A stretch of DNA of 64,000 nt from Euptelea pleiosperma (GCA_035048495.1 CM068540.1:16662829-16726828); one strand, 5' to 3'; numbered from the stretch's first letter, positions 35,343 to 46,711 are shown. Notes: generated by a model not told the origin, from the letters alone. Program-made: numbers and translations.

Positions 35343-36098
35343 CGGAAAATTTCTAAAAAGAAAAAAAACTTTAATCTATTTACAAAAACAAAAATAAAAT
35401 TGTGACAATCCCAAAAATAGTAAACACCCTTTTAAAGGGTGTTTCTCCCTGACGGAAATAAATCCCCCGACACAAGTAGCAAAAAGCTGAAAAGGTTGAC
35501 AAACGCCCTTTTAAAGGGCGTCTGTACCTGACAGACGTCATGACAGACACCCTTTAAAAGGACATTTCCCATAGAGAGTAAAACTTTTGTCCCAATACGA
35601 GCCACGTGGCACACTCTTAGTGGACGCTGACCGTATGGATGTTTGATCAGTCCATTGATGGACCTGCAGTCCAAAAATCAGCCTGATTAGTAATTTACAA
35701 CCTTTGGATCTTTGCACTCAAATAATGCTCAAATTCCTACGATTAAAATCAACCCATGAAAATAACTTCAATCCAATGCTTATAAACCACTAATCATGTT
35801 TCTTTTTTGGTGTGTAGATCCACCTAGTGATTTGCCAAACATCCATACGGTCATCGTCCGATAACAGTGTGCCATGTGGCTTGTATTGGGACAAAAGTTT
35901 TACTCCTCTATGGACAAACACCCTTGACAGCTTTTTTAGCTTTGATGTCCAAAGAAACAGTCGTCTTTTCACTTTTCATATTTGTCAGGGAGAAACGCCC
36001 TTTCAAAGGGCTTTTGGTTACTTTTTTTGGGAATGTCAAAATTTTATTTTTGTTTTTGTAAATATATTAAAATTTGTTTTCTTTTTTGAAATTTTCCG
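35343..36098. mobile_element. Family F foldback element, Mutator-like
   Basis: The ends are CGGAAAATTTCTAAAAAG..TTTTTTGAAATTTTCCG, flanked by an exact 9-bp duplication, TTTCTTTTT (35334-35342 and 36099-36107). The arms again hold words such as CGCCCTTTTAAAGGGCG, CACCCTTTTAAAGGGTG and CGCCCTTTCAAAGGGC. A family A copy (35576-35905) occupies the exact centre of the palindrome. The frame on the plus strand at 35827-36126 is an artefact of the arms. Confidence 0.85.
35576..35905. mobile_element. Family A MITE at the centre of a family F foldback
   Basis: Its ends are GAGTAAAACTTTTGTCCCAA..TTGGGACAAAAGTTTTACTC with GAGCCACGTGGCACAC on the left arm. The flanks are inverted copies of each other (CCCATAGA / CTCTATGG), not direct repeats, because the element sits at the dyad of the host palindrome. 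Confidence 0.75.
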
Positions 36099-36371
36099 TT
36101 TCTTTTTTCATGTTTCAGTTTTTTAAAAGAGGGACAGATTCCCTAGCTAGGTAGTAGGTAGTAGGTAGTAGGTAGCATGTAACTCTGGTTAATAGTTTGA
36201 CGCTTTAATTGTCGAAGGACTGTGACCTTATAACAACCCTTGAAAAAAAATTAACTAAAATTATTCATTTTTATTATATGGTAGTGTTGGAAAAAATTAA
36301 TAATTAATCAGTTGTAAATGAAGAAATTTGTTACCTTTACTAGGGGAGCTAGGGGAACCCACGTGCGATGC

Positions 36372-36668
36372 ACATGCACCTTACATGTCGCACACTTGTA
36401 GAGATCACTGACCGTATCCATGTTTGACCTATCTCAAGGTGGACATATATACATGCAAAAAATCAGCCTTATTAGTGATTTTTAATTAATATAAGTCGGT
36501 TTTATTGGTTGATTTTTAACCATAGATTTCGAGCATTATTTGGGGTACTCATCCAAATTTGAAATCACTAATCAGCTTGATACTTGGTATATAGATCCAC
36601 CTAGGGATGGGACAAACGTCCATATGATCAGTGGCCTCTAAGAGAGTGTGTCACGTAGCTTATACTAT
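36372..36668. mobile_element. Family A-like MITE, degenerate
   Basis: It retains ATCACTGACCGTATCCATGT, AAAAAATCAGCCTTATTAGTG and, inverted, ATATGATCAGTGGCCTCTAA. The terminal repeats are eroded. Confidence 0.55.
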
Positions 36669-36798
36669 GGTCCATCATCATCATTAATGAGGGAGGCTGG
36701 TGTGCTGGATAATCTGAACTATAAAGGGCGTACTCCAACTCAGGTTCTGTTGTTAGAATAAAGAGGCATTTAATGAGAGAAGGTTGTGTCCCTTTAAA

Positions 36799-37315
36799 CA
36801 GAAAATTGTGAAAAAAAATACGAAATTATATCTTTTTGTAGAAAACAATACTTGTTTTCAAAAATTGTAAAAATAAATACACATAGCCGTTTCTATCGAC
36901 GCCATTTCCTACGGTGCCAAAACAACTTTTTCAATAAAACCTGAATTTACCCTCATTGTTTTGACTCCGTTTGAAATGGAGTCAAAACTAATTTGGCTCC
37001 ATTGCAAACAGCGCCAAAACCATATTGGCTCCGTTTGAAATAAAGCCAAATCTGATTTGGCGCTATTGCAAATGGAGCCAAACTCATTTATAAAACCAAT
37101 AGTAAAAACTGACCTTAAAATGAAATTTTGTTGAATTCCACAATCAATATCTGACACCGATTCAATCGACTACTAAAATGGCGTTTTGGGTATTATATTT
37201 TGAAAAAGTTGACGCCGATTCGAACGGCTCTGTGTATTCTTTTTTACAACTTTTGAAAACAAGTATTATTTTCTACAAATAGATTTAATTTTGTATTTTT
37301 TTTCACAATTTTCTG
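36799..37315. mobile_element. Family F-related foldback with a different internal word
   Basis: Arms of about 100 bp pair across the element, from CAGAAAATTGTGAAAAAAAA to its inverse ending TTTTCACAATTTTCTG. The flanks CCCTTTAAA (36790-36798) and ACCTTTAAA (37316-37324) form a 9-bp duplication with one change. The arm layout (AT-rich arm, then paired words) matches family F, but the words are GGCTCCATTT / AAATGGAGCC and GGCGCCAAAAC-like instead of CGCCC/GGGCG. An 82-residue minus-strand frame here is an artefact of the words. Confidence 0.75.
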
Positions 37316-37374
37316 ACCTTTAAAGTTGTGAAGCCTTTAATTGTCACAACGTGGGTGGCAACCCCAATTCTCGC

Positions 37375-37575
37375 GAATTTAATGATTTTAACGGAAAAAG
37401 TGGGGCAGAAATTCAAATTTTGAAATTAAATTTTTTTTTTTAAAAAATAAGGAATTTAACGGCCGTTTTTTTCACAATTTTTTTAGAATTTAACGGCTGT
37501 TAAAACGCGGCCGAAATTCAAAGCATCAAAACATGTTTAAACGGTTTTAATGGAAATGGGCTTGGGGCGTTAAAG
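37375..37575. mobile_element. Family B MITE fragment
   Basis: TTTAACGGCCG, TTTAACGGCTGTTAAAACG and GGGCTTGGGGCGTT are family B words. The CAAGG end is missing. Confidence 0.55.
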
Positions 37576-37760
37576 TCAAAGCATCAATCAATGTTTTGTG
37601 TTCATTCAATGTTAAACCTAGACAAATCAATCAAGGCATTGCTTAGATTATTGTCGCTATTATTAGATGAAATTAAAATGATCCTTGTGCCACTATTTTC
37701 TGGTCTTGGACAACAAGACTAGTATTTGTAAGCAACCAACTCTTAGGCAGCAAGAGGAGT

Positions 37761-37953
37761 CTCCCCTGACCGGCCTTTTATAACAGGCTAACGGGACAGG
37801 CCTTGTCGACGCGTGGATTTCAAGAATTGAACTGTTGTGATAGAGCTGAACTGTCATTCACTTTTTGCCTAAGCAAACCACCGTTGGATTCTCGGAATCG
37901 ACGCCCGACAAAACCTGTCCCAAGAGCCTGTCATAAAAGGCCGGACAGGGGAG
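37761..37953. mobile_element. Foldback MITE, small
   Basis: CTCCCCTGACCGGCCTTTTATAACAGG on the left is repeated inverted as CCTGTCATAAAAGGCCGGACAGGGGAG on the right. The loop contains ATTCACTTTTTGCC and CCACCGTTGGATTC, which recur in the foldback at 55283. Confidence 0.7.
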
Positions 37954-38029
37954 CCTGTGCCATTTAGTAATACCCCTTTTGACCAAACTTGGCCATCTTT
38001 GACTCACACTGCCACGTCATGTGGCACCG

Positions 38030-39145
38030 TGTCTGTCACAACTAACAAAAAAATATCTTTTTTCCATTCTCATTCTCTCTCTCTCTCTCTCCAATGTAAT
38101 CACCGTTAACACCAACATTGGTTGTTGCTAGCCTGAAACCACCGCCGCCACCACTAACACCACCACTGGCCTACTTATCTCTACCTGGAAACCCCAAACT
38201 CCGCCCTCCCGATTCTAATCCACCACCACCCCTTCTCTTAGAAGCTCTTTGCTTGCAAATTCTAGCTATATTCCTCTACTTCTCTTGAGTCTTGAGGTTG
38301 GTTTTGGTTTTTAGATTTAAAACTGAAAGCCCACTACGTGGCTGGATCAATGTTTTATTTTGTGCTTTTCGATCTTTAGGTTGGTGCAAAGGCCCTATTT
38401 TGTTTTTATGATAATCGGGGTCTATTTTTATTAGGAATTCTTGGTGAGCATTAGGAATTCTTGGTGGGCTTGGAGGAGATTTGTTGGGGTAAATTGATCC
38501 TACACCTCAAATACCTGACTAGAGTGTCCGATTAACAGGTCAGCTTACTTGAGCTAGGGAGTCAGCCAGTTAAGTCAAGTTAGGGGGCCTGGTGAGAAAG
38601 AGAGAGAGGAGAAAGAAATAGTGTCCGCTAGTATCGATTCTTCGATCCCCTTCCTCATTGAATGAGGCCTTTTATAGAGGGGGAAAAGGTGTGAGAATTT
38701 GTGTATGTGACTACCTTGTAATGATTGTGGTAAGATAACCTATATGAGGGTAGGTTTCTACACTGGCTTGTGCATGAAGTTTCAGTCATCCCATCTCTCG
38801 TCATTCCATTTTAGGTATTCTCTAGTACTTAACTTGTGTAGACATGGGAGATCCCATTCGTAGTAGGTATGGAACGTCCCATCAATCAGGGGTTAGGTAG
38901 AGACCATTGAGAATGATGCCAACAGATTGAGATGAACCAACTCCTTCACCCGAGCTAGTTCTTCTCGGTCAGTCGGCTCTCTCCTTTTCCAAACCAACCT
39001 TTAAGTCTGGTCGGGGTTCTCGACAAGGTCTGTTTGTCCAAGAATGGTGACTCAGACGTGCCACTGGTCGAGGGAAAAATCTATGATACCGACTTTGGTA
39101 TCAAAATTTTGATGCCGAAGTCCCTCAATTTGCCTCGTAGTAGAT
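38030..39145. other. Unclassified, LTR-like sequence
   Basis: It holds a (CT)n run at about 38070-38092, then a C-rich stretch that reads open in places. A segment near 38640-38700 (CCTCATTGAATGAGGCCTTT, TATAGAGGGGG) looks like an LTR promoter region. No paired LTR or domain was found. Confidence 0.3.
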
Positions 39146-39149
39146 GTTT

Positions 39150-39400
39150 TGGCCCACTGACTCCATGAATATTTGGCCCACATCTCGGTGGACCCACACA
39201 CCAAAAATCAGTATGATTAGTGATTCCTAGCCATTGGATTTGAGTACTTTTTCATCATGGGCTTGGAACCAACTCATAGGCCTGTTCATAAAGCCCATGA
39301 TGAAAAGTGCTCAAATCCTATGGCTAGAAATAACCAATCACGCTGATTTTTGGTGTGTGGGTCCACCAAGATGTGGGCCCCTATTATGCTAATCTCAAGG
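39150..39400. mobile_element. Family A2 foldback MITE
   Basis: CCCACATCTCGGTGGACCCAC on the left is the inverse of GTGGGTCCACCAAGATGTGGG on the right. Between them ATCAGTATGATTAGTGATT pairs with AATCACGCTGATTTTTGG. It belongs to the family A superfamily but its terminal repeats differ. Confidence 0.65.
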
Positions 39401-39417
39401 CACACGTGGACGGCTAA

Positions 39418-39805
39418 GGCTGTTTTTACTTTTTTGGCATGTACATTCACCTCCTACTTTTGTTGTGTCAAGAGAAGGTTTCTCATAAATGTCACATCTT
39501 AGCGTGGTGGGAATATGAACCATTTTGTCTTCCTTGTACCACGTGTCTCTTTATGATCTCTTCTAGAAAAGGAAAGAATCCCTACTCGGTTGTCGATTCA
39601 TTTTTTGAAGGTGGCGTGATGATTGGACTTCTTGAATCATCGAGGCTGAATCTTAACGCTTCATTTGGGGAGTACATGGGTGAATCTGGATGGCCTTTGT
39701 ACTTTTACTTTACAATTGGTCCTTCTGTTTCTTTGACGTCTACTTTTCTGTCTTCGTTAATAAAAATTATTTTTTCACAAATCATAATCATCGGATAGGG
39801 TTTCA
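39418..39805 (+). other. Short open segment, not recognised
   Basis: A 119-codon frame (39439-39798) reads as a mostly hydrophobic peptide with no motif I know. It is followed directly by a tandem repeat array. I do not call it a gene. Confidence 0.2.
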
Positions 39806-39809
39806 AGTT

Positions 39810-41035
39810 AACCTTATCTCTTTCTATACGACTTCCGCATGAAAATAATCCTAAAAACATCTCTTGGCCGAGATTGCTCCAAATAAGTGTGGTGTGATTT
39901 TATTAAACCTTATATACTCGTGCATAATGAGCATTGAACTCAAGATCTTTCATAGAAAATCAAACTAGAAACAAAACTAGGTTGGCCTTTAACCACTAAG
40001 CCACTTGATGTCACTAATAAAATCATAAATCTAGTCTTTCTTGATGTCACAAATATCAAGTATTTTCCATTTGCATTGAAAAATTGGTTAGGCAAATTAT
40101 TTTGATCTTTGATCCTTTAGAGATATATTTTTCTGTAGCTCAATATATGCCACACTATCTCTTCGATGCAACTCCCACATGTGAATAATCCTAAAAACAT
40201 CTTTTGGCCGAAAAGGCTCCAAGTATGTTTGGTGTGATTTTATTAAACCTTATATACTTGTGCATAGTGAGCTTTGAACTCAAGATCTTTAATAGAAAAT
40301 CAAACGAAAAGCAAAACTAGGTTGGCCTCTAACCACTAAACCCCACTTGATGTCACAAATGTTAGGTATTTTCTATTTGCATTAAAAATTTGGTTTAGGC
40401 CATTTATCTTTGATCCTTTTTCAATAAATGGCTCTTAACAACAAAAATCATTTTATCACAAGTCATAAGCATCTGGCAGAAGTTAACATTATCTCTTTCA
40501 TACAGTCCCACTTAGGAATAATCTTATAAACATCTCTTGGATGAGAATGATCCTTTATTAAAACCTTATATACTTGTGCATATAATGAGTTTTGAACTCA
40601 AGATCTTTAATAGAAAATCAAACTAGAAAAAATACTATGTTGGCCTCTAACCACTAAGCCAGTACTTGATGTCGCTAATAGAAGCATAAATCTAGTTTTC
40701 ATTGATGTCACAAATGTCAGGTATTTTCTATTTGTATTGAAAAATTGGTTTAGGCAAAAAATTTAGATCTTTGATCCTTTTGAGATATATTTTATGTAGC
40801 TCAATATATGGCCCTCAATAACAAATATATTTTTATGTAACTCCTACATGGGAACAATCCTTTGAACGTCTCTTGGTTGAGAAGGCTCCAAATATGTGTG
40901 GTGTGATTTTATTAAAACATTTTATACTTGTGCATAATGAGCTTTGGCTTCAAGATCTTTAATAGGATATAAAATTAGACAAAAAAATTTGGTTGGCCTC
41001 TAACCACTAAGTCACTCGATGTCACTTAGGCCGTG
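39810..41035. repeat. Tandem array of four units, about 333-340 bp, with tRNA-like SINE segment
   Basis: Matching anchors (AATCCTAAAAACATCTCTTGG and variants) fall at 39847, 40187, 40520 and 40856. Each unit carries, on the minus strand, CTTAGTGGTTAGAGGCC followed about 35-40 nt later by TCTTGAGTTCAA, spaced like the A and B boxes of a tRNA-derived promoter. The units are diverged, so the array is old. Confidence 0.7.
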
Positions 41036-42651
41036 TTTGATTACCAAGTAGGAAAATTGCATTTTCCTTGGGAAAACACAACTGTCCATTGTTAGATAGC
41101 AAATATAAATCTGTATAATTTTCCCTAACAACCCATTTAAATCCGGATAATTTTTCCTACTAAGTCCGGAATTCATTTTCCATCCAGATAGGTGAGAATT
41201 CATTTCCACCTGAAAATAGGCATTTATTTTCTAACATGATTGAAATATGTGTTCTCACATGGGAAAATGATTCTAACATATCATCATTATTATTAGGATA
41301 GTTTATTTATCATACACTCCAGTTTTGAATATTTTTCCGACTTTTTTATGTACTCCGAGAAAAGGAGCTTGAAAATGAATCCATTGGGAAAATAAGTACA
41401 TTGGGGGTGTTCACTATTAATTTTGAAACGGAGTTCGACAGTTCGGTGCTGGAACAATTTTCCATCACCTTCACTTGGTGTTATTCCTCTACTAACTGTA
41501 AGAAGGTCAACTTGTCGGTATAAGGCATTTCTGTCCACCCATTTTATTCCCTCACCACCATATTCATATTTAGCGGGTTTGGATCCTTTGTATGGATACA
41601 TATTAAATAGTCGGAAATTGGTCCAGGAAATCACGTCCATGTTAGATTAAATACCCTTGCTATGAAAATTTGCTTCAATGTTATTTGATCCCAATATCCC
41701 GTCTACTGAAAACCTTCAACTAAGCATAACTTCTTCAATGTAAATCCAGTAGAGGTGCCATCAGGTCCAGTGTGTCCGTATTGATGAGGAGAACATAGAG
41801 AAACTGACGGTGCGCCAAAAAATAATACTTGAGCAAAAAAATTTAACTTCTGCCAGTAAACTGATCCCCGTGTGAAACTGTGCTGGCGAAGCGATGTAGT
41901 GACCAACCCTTGTGAAAAATAATGAAGAACATTCCAGCAGAGGCCTGTAGGAAAAAATGGGGCCTAAATCGGATATGGAGCCTCCGGAATCGCCGATTGA
42001 GTGCGGGGGCACAAAAGGCTTTTTAAAATCCTTTACTATATAAAGGGGAGTTAGAAACATTTTCAAAAAAATTATTTTTACTGTTCCAAAGCACGGAAGC
42101 TCTGGCGAAATTCCGTTTGACCTAAGACGAGAGTTCTAGACACTTTAAACACAAAGAAACGGTAAACTAACAAGGATTAAAGCGTTAAGATTTAACCCCG
42201 AAGAAAATGGCGCAAAAACACGCCAAAACCACACCTAGGACTCGTGGGATCTCCCAAACGGGTGAGAGTTAGACCACGAGCTCCTAGAGGCCTGTAAAGG
42301 GGGTAAAAACGACCCACCCTTTCCATTTATACCTAATTTACTCAAGTGTGCAACAATATTGCACACAAATTTAAGTGAAAAAGGCGAAAAACCGCACCTA
42401 GGGCATCATGGATCTTTCAAATGGATGAGAAACTGTTGATGGGGTCCTAGGGGATTAAAGAAGAGGTAAAAACGATCATTCCTATGAATTTTAATCAAGT
42501 GAATGCACACTGTTGTGCGAAATGTGGCCTAACAGGGAAGAATTAAGGCATGTGGGTTTAGGGGATTGTATTAGGGGCCAAAACGATCCACCCTTTCAAA
42601 TTTGGGTGGAATCCATGAAGAATTCAACGTTTTAGGAAGAATTTGGGTGCC
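41036..42651. other. Unclassified; possible MITE end and decayed element
   Basis: The sequence 41036-41280 starts TAGGCCGTGTTTGATTACC, a form common at plant MITE ends. The minus-strand frames at 41293-41640 (115 codons) and 41761-42066 (101 codons) have no motif I recognise. 42200-42650 repeats phrases such as GGGGTAAAAACGACCCACCC and AAAACGATCCACCC. No gene is called. Confidence 0.3.
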
Positions 42652-43360
42652 CCACATTATGAGCCACGTGGCACATTTTTTAGGACACTGACCATATGGA
42701 TGTTTGAACAATCCCTAGGTGGACCTACATATCAAAAAAATCAACCTGATTAGTGAGCCATTTTCATGGGTTGGTTTTAACCGGGAGAATTTGAGCATTA
42801 TCAACCATCATTTGGTTGTACAATATCAAAAGGTTTAAAATCACTAATCAGGCTGATTAATGGTTTGTACCATGATTTTAAAAACGGCCGTTTAAACGGT
42901 AACATCCCAAGCCTGTTTCCGTTAAAACTGTTTAAACACGTTTTAACGTTTTTGAATTTAATGGCCATTTTTTTGTTTTAATGGCTGTTAAAATCGTTTA
43001 AACAGCCGTTAAATTCTGAAAAATTTTGTGGAAAAAACGGCCGTTAAAATCCGTTTAATTTTTGTTAAAATCCGTTAAATTCTATTTTTTTTAATTTTTA
43101 AATTCAAAATTTGAATTTAGCGTCATTTTTTCCATTTTTTTCCGTTAAATCTGTTTAATTCCGTTAGATTCTATTTTTCCATTTTTTACCATTTTTACCC
43201 CTGACCATTTCAATCCGTTTTAATGGTTTAAACGTAACACCCCCAGTCCGTTTAACCGTTAAAACGGCCTCCTTTAAACCTTGGTTTGTAGTTCCACCTG
43301 GATTGGTCAAACATCCATATGGTCAGTGTTGTCTAAAAAGTTTTTAGCCACATGACTCAT
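42652..43360. mobile_element. Family A MITE interrupted by a family B MITE
   Basis: The left part (ATTATGAGCCACGTGGCACA.. to GGCTGATTAATGGTTTGTA) and right part (TTTGTAGTTCCACC..CATATGGTCAGTG) form one family A element, cut at 42871-43283. The nesting shows that A was present before B jumped in. Confidence 0.75.
42871..43283. mobile_element. Family B hAT-type MITE nested in family A
   Basis: The ends are CATGATTTTAAAAACGGCC..CCTTTAAACCTTG. The 8-bp flanks are GTTTGTAC (42863-42870) and GTTTGTAG (43284-43291), with one mismatch. The body is CGTTTAAACGG-type words. It is the same family as 18062 and 45912. Confidence 0.85.
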
Positions 43361-43383
43361 TTTGCAGGCAGTCAGTGACCATC

Positions 43384-43607
43384 GCACCCGTTTCCTGCAA
43401 CTATATATATGCTCTTAGTGGAATCAGTCTGACCCAATTGCCAATGGGTTCATATCCATAGATGTTTTTCTCGGATTCGGGGGGTATTGTTTATTGCACC
43501 CGTTTCCTGCAACTATATATATGCTCTTAGTGGAATCAGTCTGACCCAATTGCCAATGGGTTCATATACATAGATGTTTTTCTCGAATTCATGAGGTGGG
43601 ACCCACT
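43384..43607. repeat. 112-bp direct tandem duplication
   Basis: GCACCCGTTTCCTGCAACTA.. begins at 43384 and again at 43496. The copies are nearly identical, so the duplication is recent. Confidence 0.85.
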
Positions 43608-43770
43608 TCCATGGATACAGCTTTAGATAACTGGAAGGACGCGAATCCTATGCCGTACCTTGGTAAACTTTCACCTCAATGAAATTTATAGTAAGGCGGT
43701 GATCTATCATCCATGATGGGGCTTCGCTTCCGCTTATTGTTTCTTTATTTTTAGCTGTTTTAGCCTTTTA

Positions 43771-45108
43771 GAGCAACTCCAACCATGGTCTCTATTTTAG
43801 AGGCCCAAAATACTATTTTTTATTAAAAAGTGCATTTGAAGCATATTGATTTTCACAATGACTCCAACCAACATATCTCTATAACACTGTTCACCTATCT
43901 CTATAAACACTATTTAACTATTTCTTCCAAAAACTCAATTGATTTCCCCCAAAATTCAAATTTCAAATTTCCCTCAAAAATTCAAAATTTCCTTGAAAAT
44001 TCAAAATTCAAATTACGATTTAAATTCAAATTTTCCTCCAAAATTCAAAATTTCCTCGAAAATTCAAATTTCTGTCAAAATTTTAAAATTCAAATTTTCC
44101 TCTTATTGGTGTACAATAATTCAATTCTGAATGGATAAATTATATAATTTAAATAATTTAGTAGATCTGATCGAATCGGATCAGGTTCAGAACTCTATTC
44201 TACCTATTTGATCAATTCTAGATCACAATTATGTGATCCGATATCTCAGATCGGATTTGGATTGATATATTTTTTTATCGGATCGGTCATAATCAGTAGG
44301 AGTATCAATGGATCGGTTCCATTTCAGTTCCTGAGGTGGACAGAACCGGAACTAACAATTCTAGTTCTAGATCTTATTAGTTTCAGTTCTTAACGACTCT
44401 AGTTCAAAAAATGATGGACCCGGAATCGAAATCGATTATTTGATTTCTGTCGGTTACGGTTCCGAGTATATTCGTTCCAATCTCAATAATATGATAATTT
44501 TAACACTACTACTCTACATCGATTCCGGTTCATATCGATTCAATTTCGATTCCTATCGGTTTGTTTCCGAGTCCTATCGGTTTTGGTTATATACTAAACC
44601 ACTCAAAACCAGAACCATTATTTTTCGGTTCAATTTCAATTCTAATTCTTTTTTAATCCGTTCCCAAAAATGTGGAACCGAAATCGGTGTTTTCAGTTCC
44701 AATTAAACGAGCAAAATTGACACCCCTAAACTCTAATTAATATATAATAAAAATTATTTTTAAAATATACGTTAAACATATTAAATATTAGTCTCATTTT
44801 AAAGGTATCGACGATACCTTTCCAATGATAATAATTTAAAAAATTATATATTTATATATTAAAAGTTATATCACTTTTATTAAAATATAATTGAAATTAT
44901 AAATGATACGTACATTATGAATAATATTGTACATGAGTGCAAACAAAAGGGTAATGTGGATATTTATAAACTATGAACAGTGACAAAGATTTGTTTTAGA
45001 GACCCCTTGTGGGTCTCCAGATATAAAGACCCAAAATGGGTCTGGGGTGCATGGTTGGAGTATCTCCCATCTCTAAACTAGAGATTTAGAGTTCGGTTGG
45101 AGATGCAC
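43771..45108. mobile_element. PIF/Harbinger-type MITE with internal insertion
   Basis: The ends GAGCAACTCCAACC..GGTTGGAGATGCAC are flanked by TTA on both sides (43768-43770 and 45109-45111), the target duplication of PIF/Harbinger elements. The interior 44160-44731 looks like another element, ending GAGCAAAATTGACACCCC (hAT-like). The frame at 43830-44138 is low-complexity AATTCAAA text, not a gene. Confidence 0.7.
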
Positions 45109-45126
45109 TTAAGGCTGCCAAAAAAA

Positions 45127-45530
45127 GAGTAAAACTTGTGTCACAAGATGTTGTGATGGAAGCCGGTAACAGCACTCAATTCGAGCCACGTGGCATACTA
45201 TTAGATGACGATGACCGTATGGATGTTTGGCCAGTCCCTCGGTGGATCTACAAACCAAAAATCAGCTTGATTAGTGATTTCTAACCGATTCTATTGAAGT
45301 TATTTTCATGGGTTGATTTTAACGGTAGGAATTTGAGCATTATTTTGCGTTATTTGGGTGCAAAATCCAAAGGTTGAAAATCACTAATCAGGCTGATTTT
45401 TGGTTATAGGCCCACTGAGGGACTGGCCAAACATCCATATGGTCAGCACCCTCTAATCATGTGCCACGTGGCTCATATTGAGTGCTGTGACCGGCTTCCG
45501 TCACAACATCTTGTGACACAAGTTTTACTC
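45127..45530. mobile_element. Family A foldback MITE, complete
   Basis: The ends are GAGTAAAACTTGTGTCACAA..TTGTGACACAAGTTTTACTC, a perfect 20-bp inverted pair. Both arms contain the G-box palindrome CCACGTGGC. The flanks are A-rich (GCCAAAAAA / CTAAAAAAA), compatible with but not proof of a 9-bp duplication. Confidence 0.8.
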
Positions 45531-45654
45531 CTAAAAAAAACTCCGTGAACCGCTGCTACCGCCAATGAAGAATTCGTGGTGGCCATAAAATTCCTCGCGT
45601 GTTCAGAGTCTTCAGACATGGCAGTCGTACGTGTCATGCTTCTGCGCACACTTG

Positions 45655-45785
45655 GGAATAAAACTTGCCTGACCATGGTGGTGTGGTATCCTACCAAACC
45701 ATAGGCAAGGTGCTTGCCGCGTGGATTTTGTACGGTAGCAAATCACATCGGCACGAGCCACAAACTCATCCTCTCCTCCTATGGT
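45655..45785. repeat. Inverted partner of 48085-48215
   Basis: AAAACTTGCCTGACCATGGTG.., GGTATCCTACCAAACCATAGG and CATCCTCTCCTCC occur here, and in inverse order at 48085-48215 (GAGGAGAGGATGAG.., CCTATGGTTTGGTAGGATACC). The end word GAGTAAAACTTG is shared with family A. Confidence 0.7.
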
Positions 45786-45911
45786 TAACCTACTCAGGTT
45801 TAGTGAGAGTAAATGAAAAAAATGACAAAAAATAAAAGTAAAAAAAAGTAAAGCAACACGAAGAAGACATGTGGCAATTTCTTATAATATACTAACTTTA
45901 GATGTTTGACC

Positions 45912-46293
45912 CATGGTTTTAAAAACGGCCCTTTATACGGTAACGCCCCAAGCCCGTTTCCGTTAAAACCGTTTAAATACGTTTTATCGGTTTTGAAAAA
46001 AACAGCCATTTTCTCGTTTTAATGGCCGTTAAAATCGTTTAAACGGCCGTTTAATTTTAAAAATTTTTGTTAAAAAAACGGCCGTAAAAATCCGTTAAAT
46101 TCTATTTTTTTTTAATTTTTAAATTTCAAAATTTGAATTTCAGCGCCACTTTTTCCGTTAAAATTCGTTTAATTCCGTTTTTTCTCATTTTTTTTCTATT
46201 TTTGCCCCTGACAGTTTCAATCTATTTTAACGGCCGTTTAAACGGTAATGCCCCAGTCCGTTTAACCATTAAAACGGCCTCCTTTAAACCTTG
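45912..46293. mobile_element. Family B hAT-type MITE, first of three
   Basis: It runs CATGGTTTTAAAAACGGCC..CCTTTAAACCTTG. The 8-bp word GTTTGACC is on both sides (45904-45911 and 46294-46301). The next family B copy starts directly after the second GTTTGACC. Confidence 0.8.
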
Positions 46294-46301
46294 GTTTGAC
46301 C

Positions 46302-46677
46302 CATGGTTTTAAAAACAGCCGTTTAAATGGAAACACCCCAAGCTCGTTTCCGTTTAAACACGTTTTAACGTATTTGAATTTAACGGCCATTTTTTTTGTT
46401 TTAATGGCCGTTAAAATCGTTTAAACAGCCGTTAAATTCTGAAATTTGTTGTGAAAAAAATGTCCGTTAAATTCGTTTAATTTTCGTTAAATTCCGTGTT
46501 TTTTTTAATTTTTAAAATTCAAAATTTGAATTTCAGCACTATTTTTTTCCGTTAAAACCCATTAAGTTCCGTTTTTTGCCCCTAGCCATTTCAATCCATT
46601 TTAACGGCCGTTTAAACAGTTTAAACGGTGACGCCCCCAGTCTGTTTAACCGTTAAAACGGCCTCCTTTAAACTTTG
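46302..46677. mobile_element. Family B hAT-type MITE, second of three
   Basis: It starts CATGGTTTTAAAAACAGCC after GTTTGACC and ends CCTTTAAACTTTG. The end is followed by GGTAAAAC and a second short copy of the same end (to about 46703), a small local duplication. Confidence 0.7.
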
Positions 46678-46711
46678 GGTAAAACAGCCTCCTTTAAACT
46701 TTGGGTTAAAC

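Noticed and set aside
35827..36126. 99-codon plus-strand frame
   Set aside because: It crosses from a family A MITE into a family F arm and is not a gene.
41293..42066. Minus-strand frames of 115, 67 and 101 codons
   Set aside because: No recognisable motif, no splice context and element-rich surroundings. I could not support them as genes.
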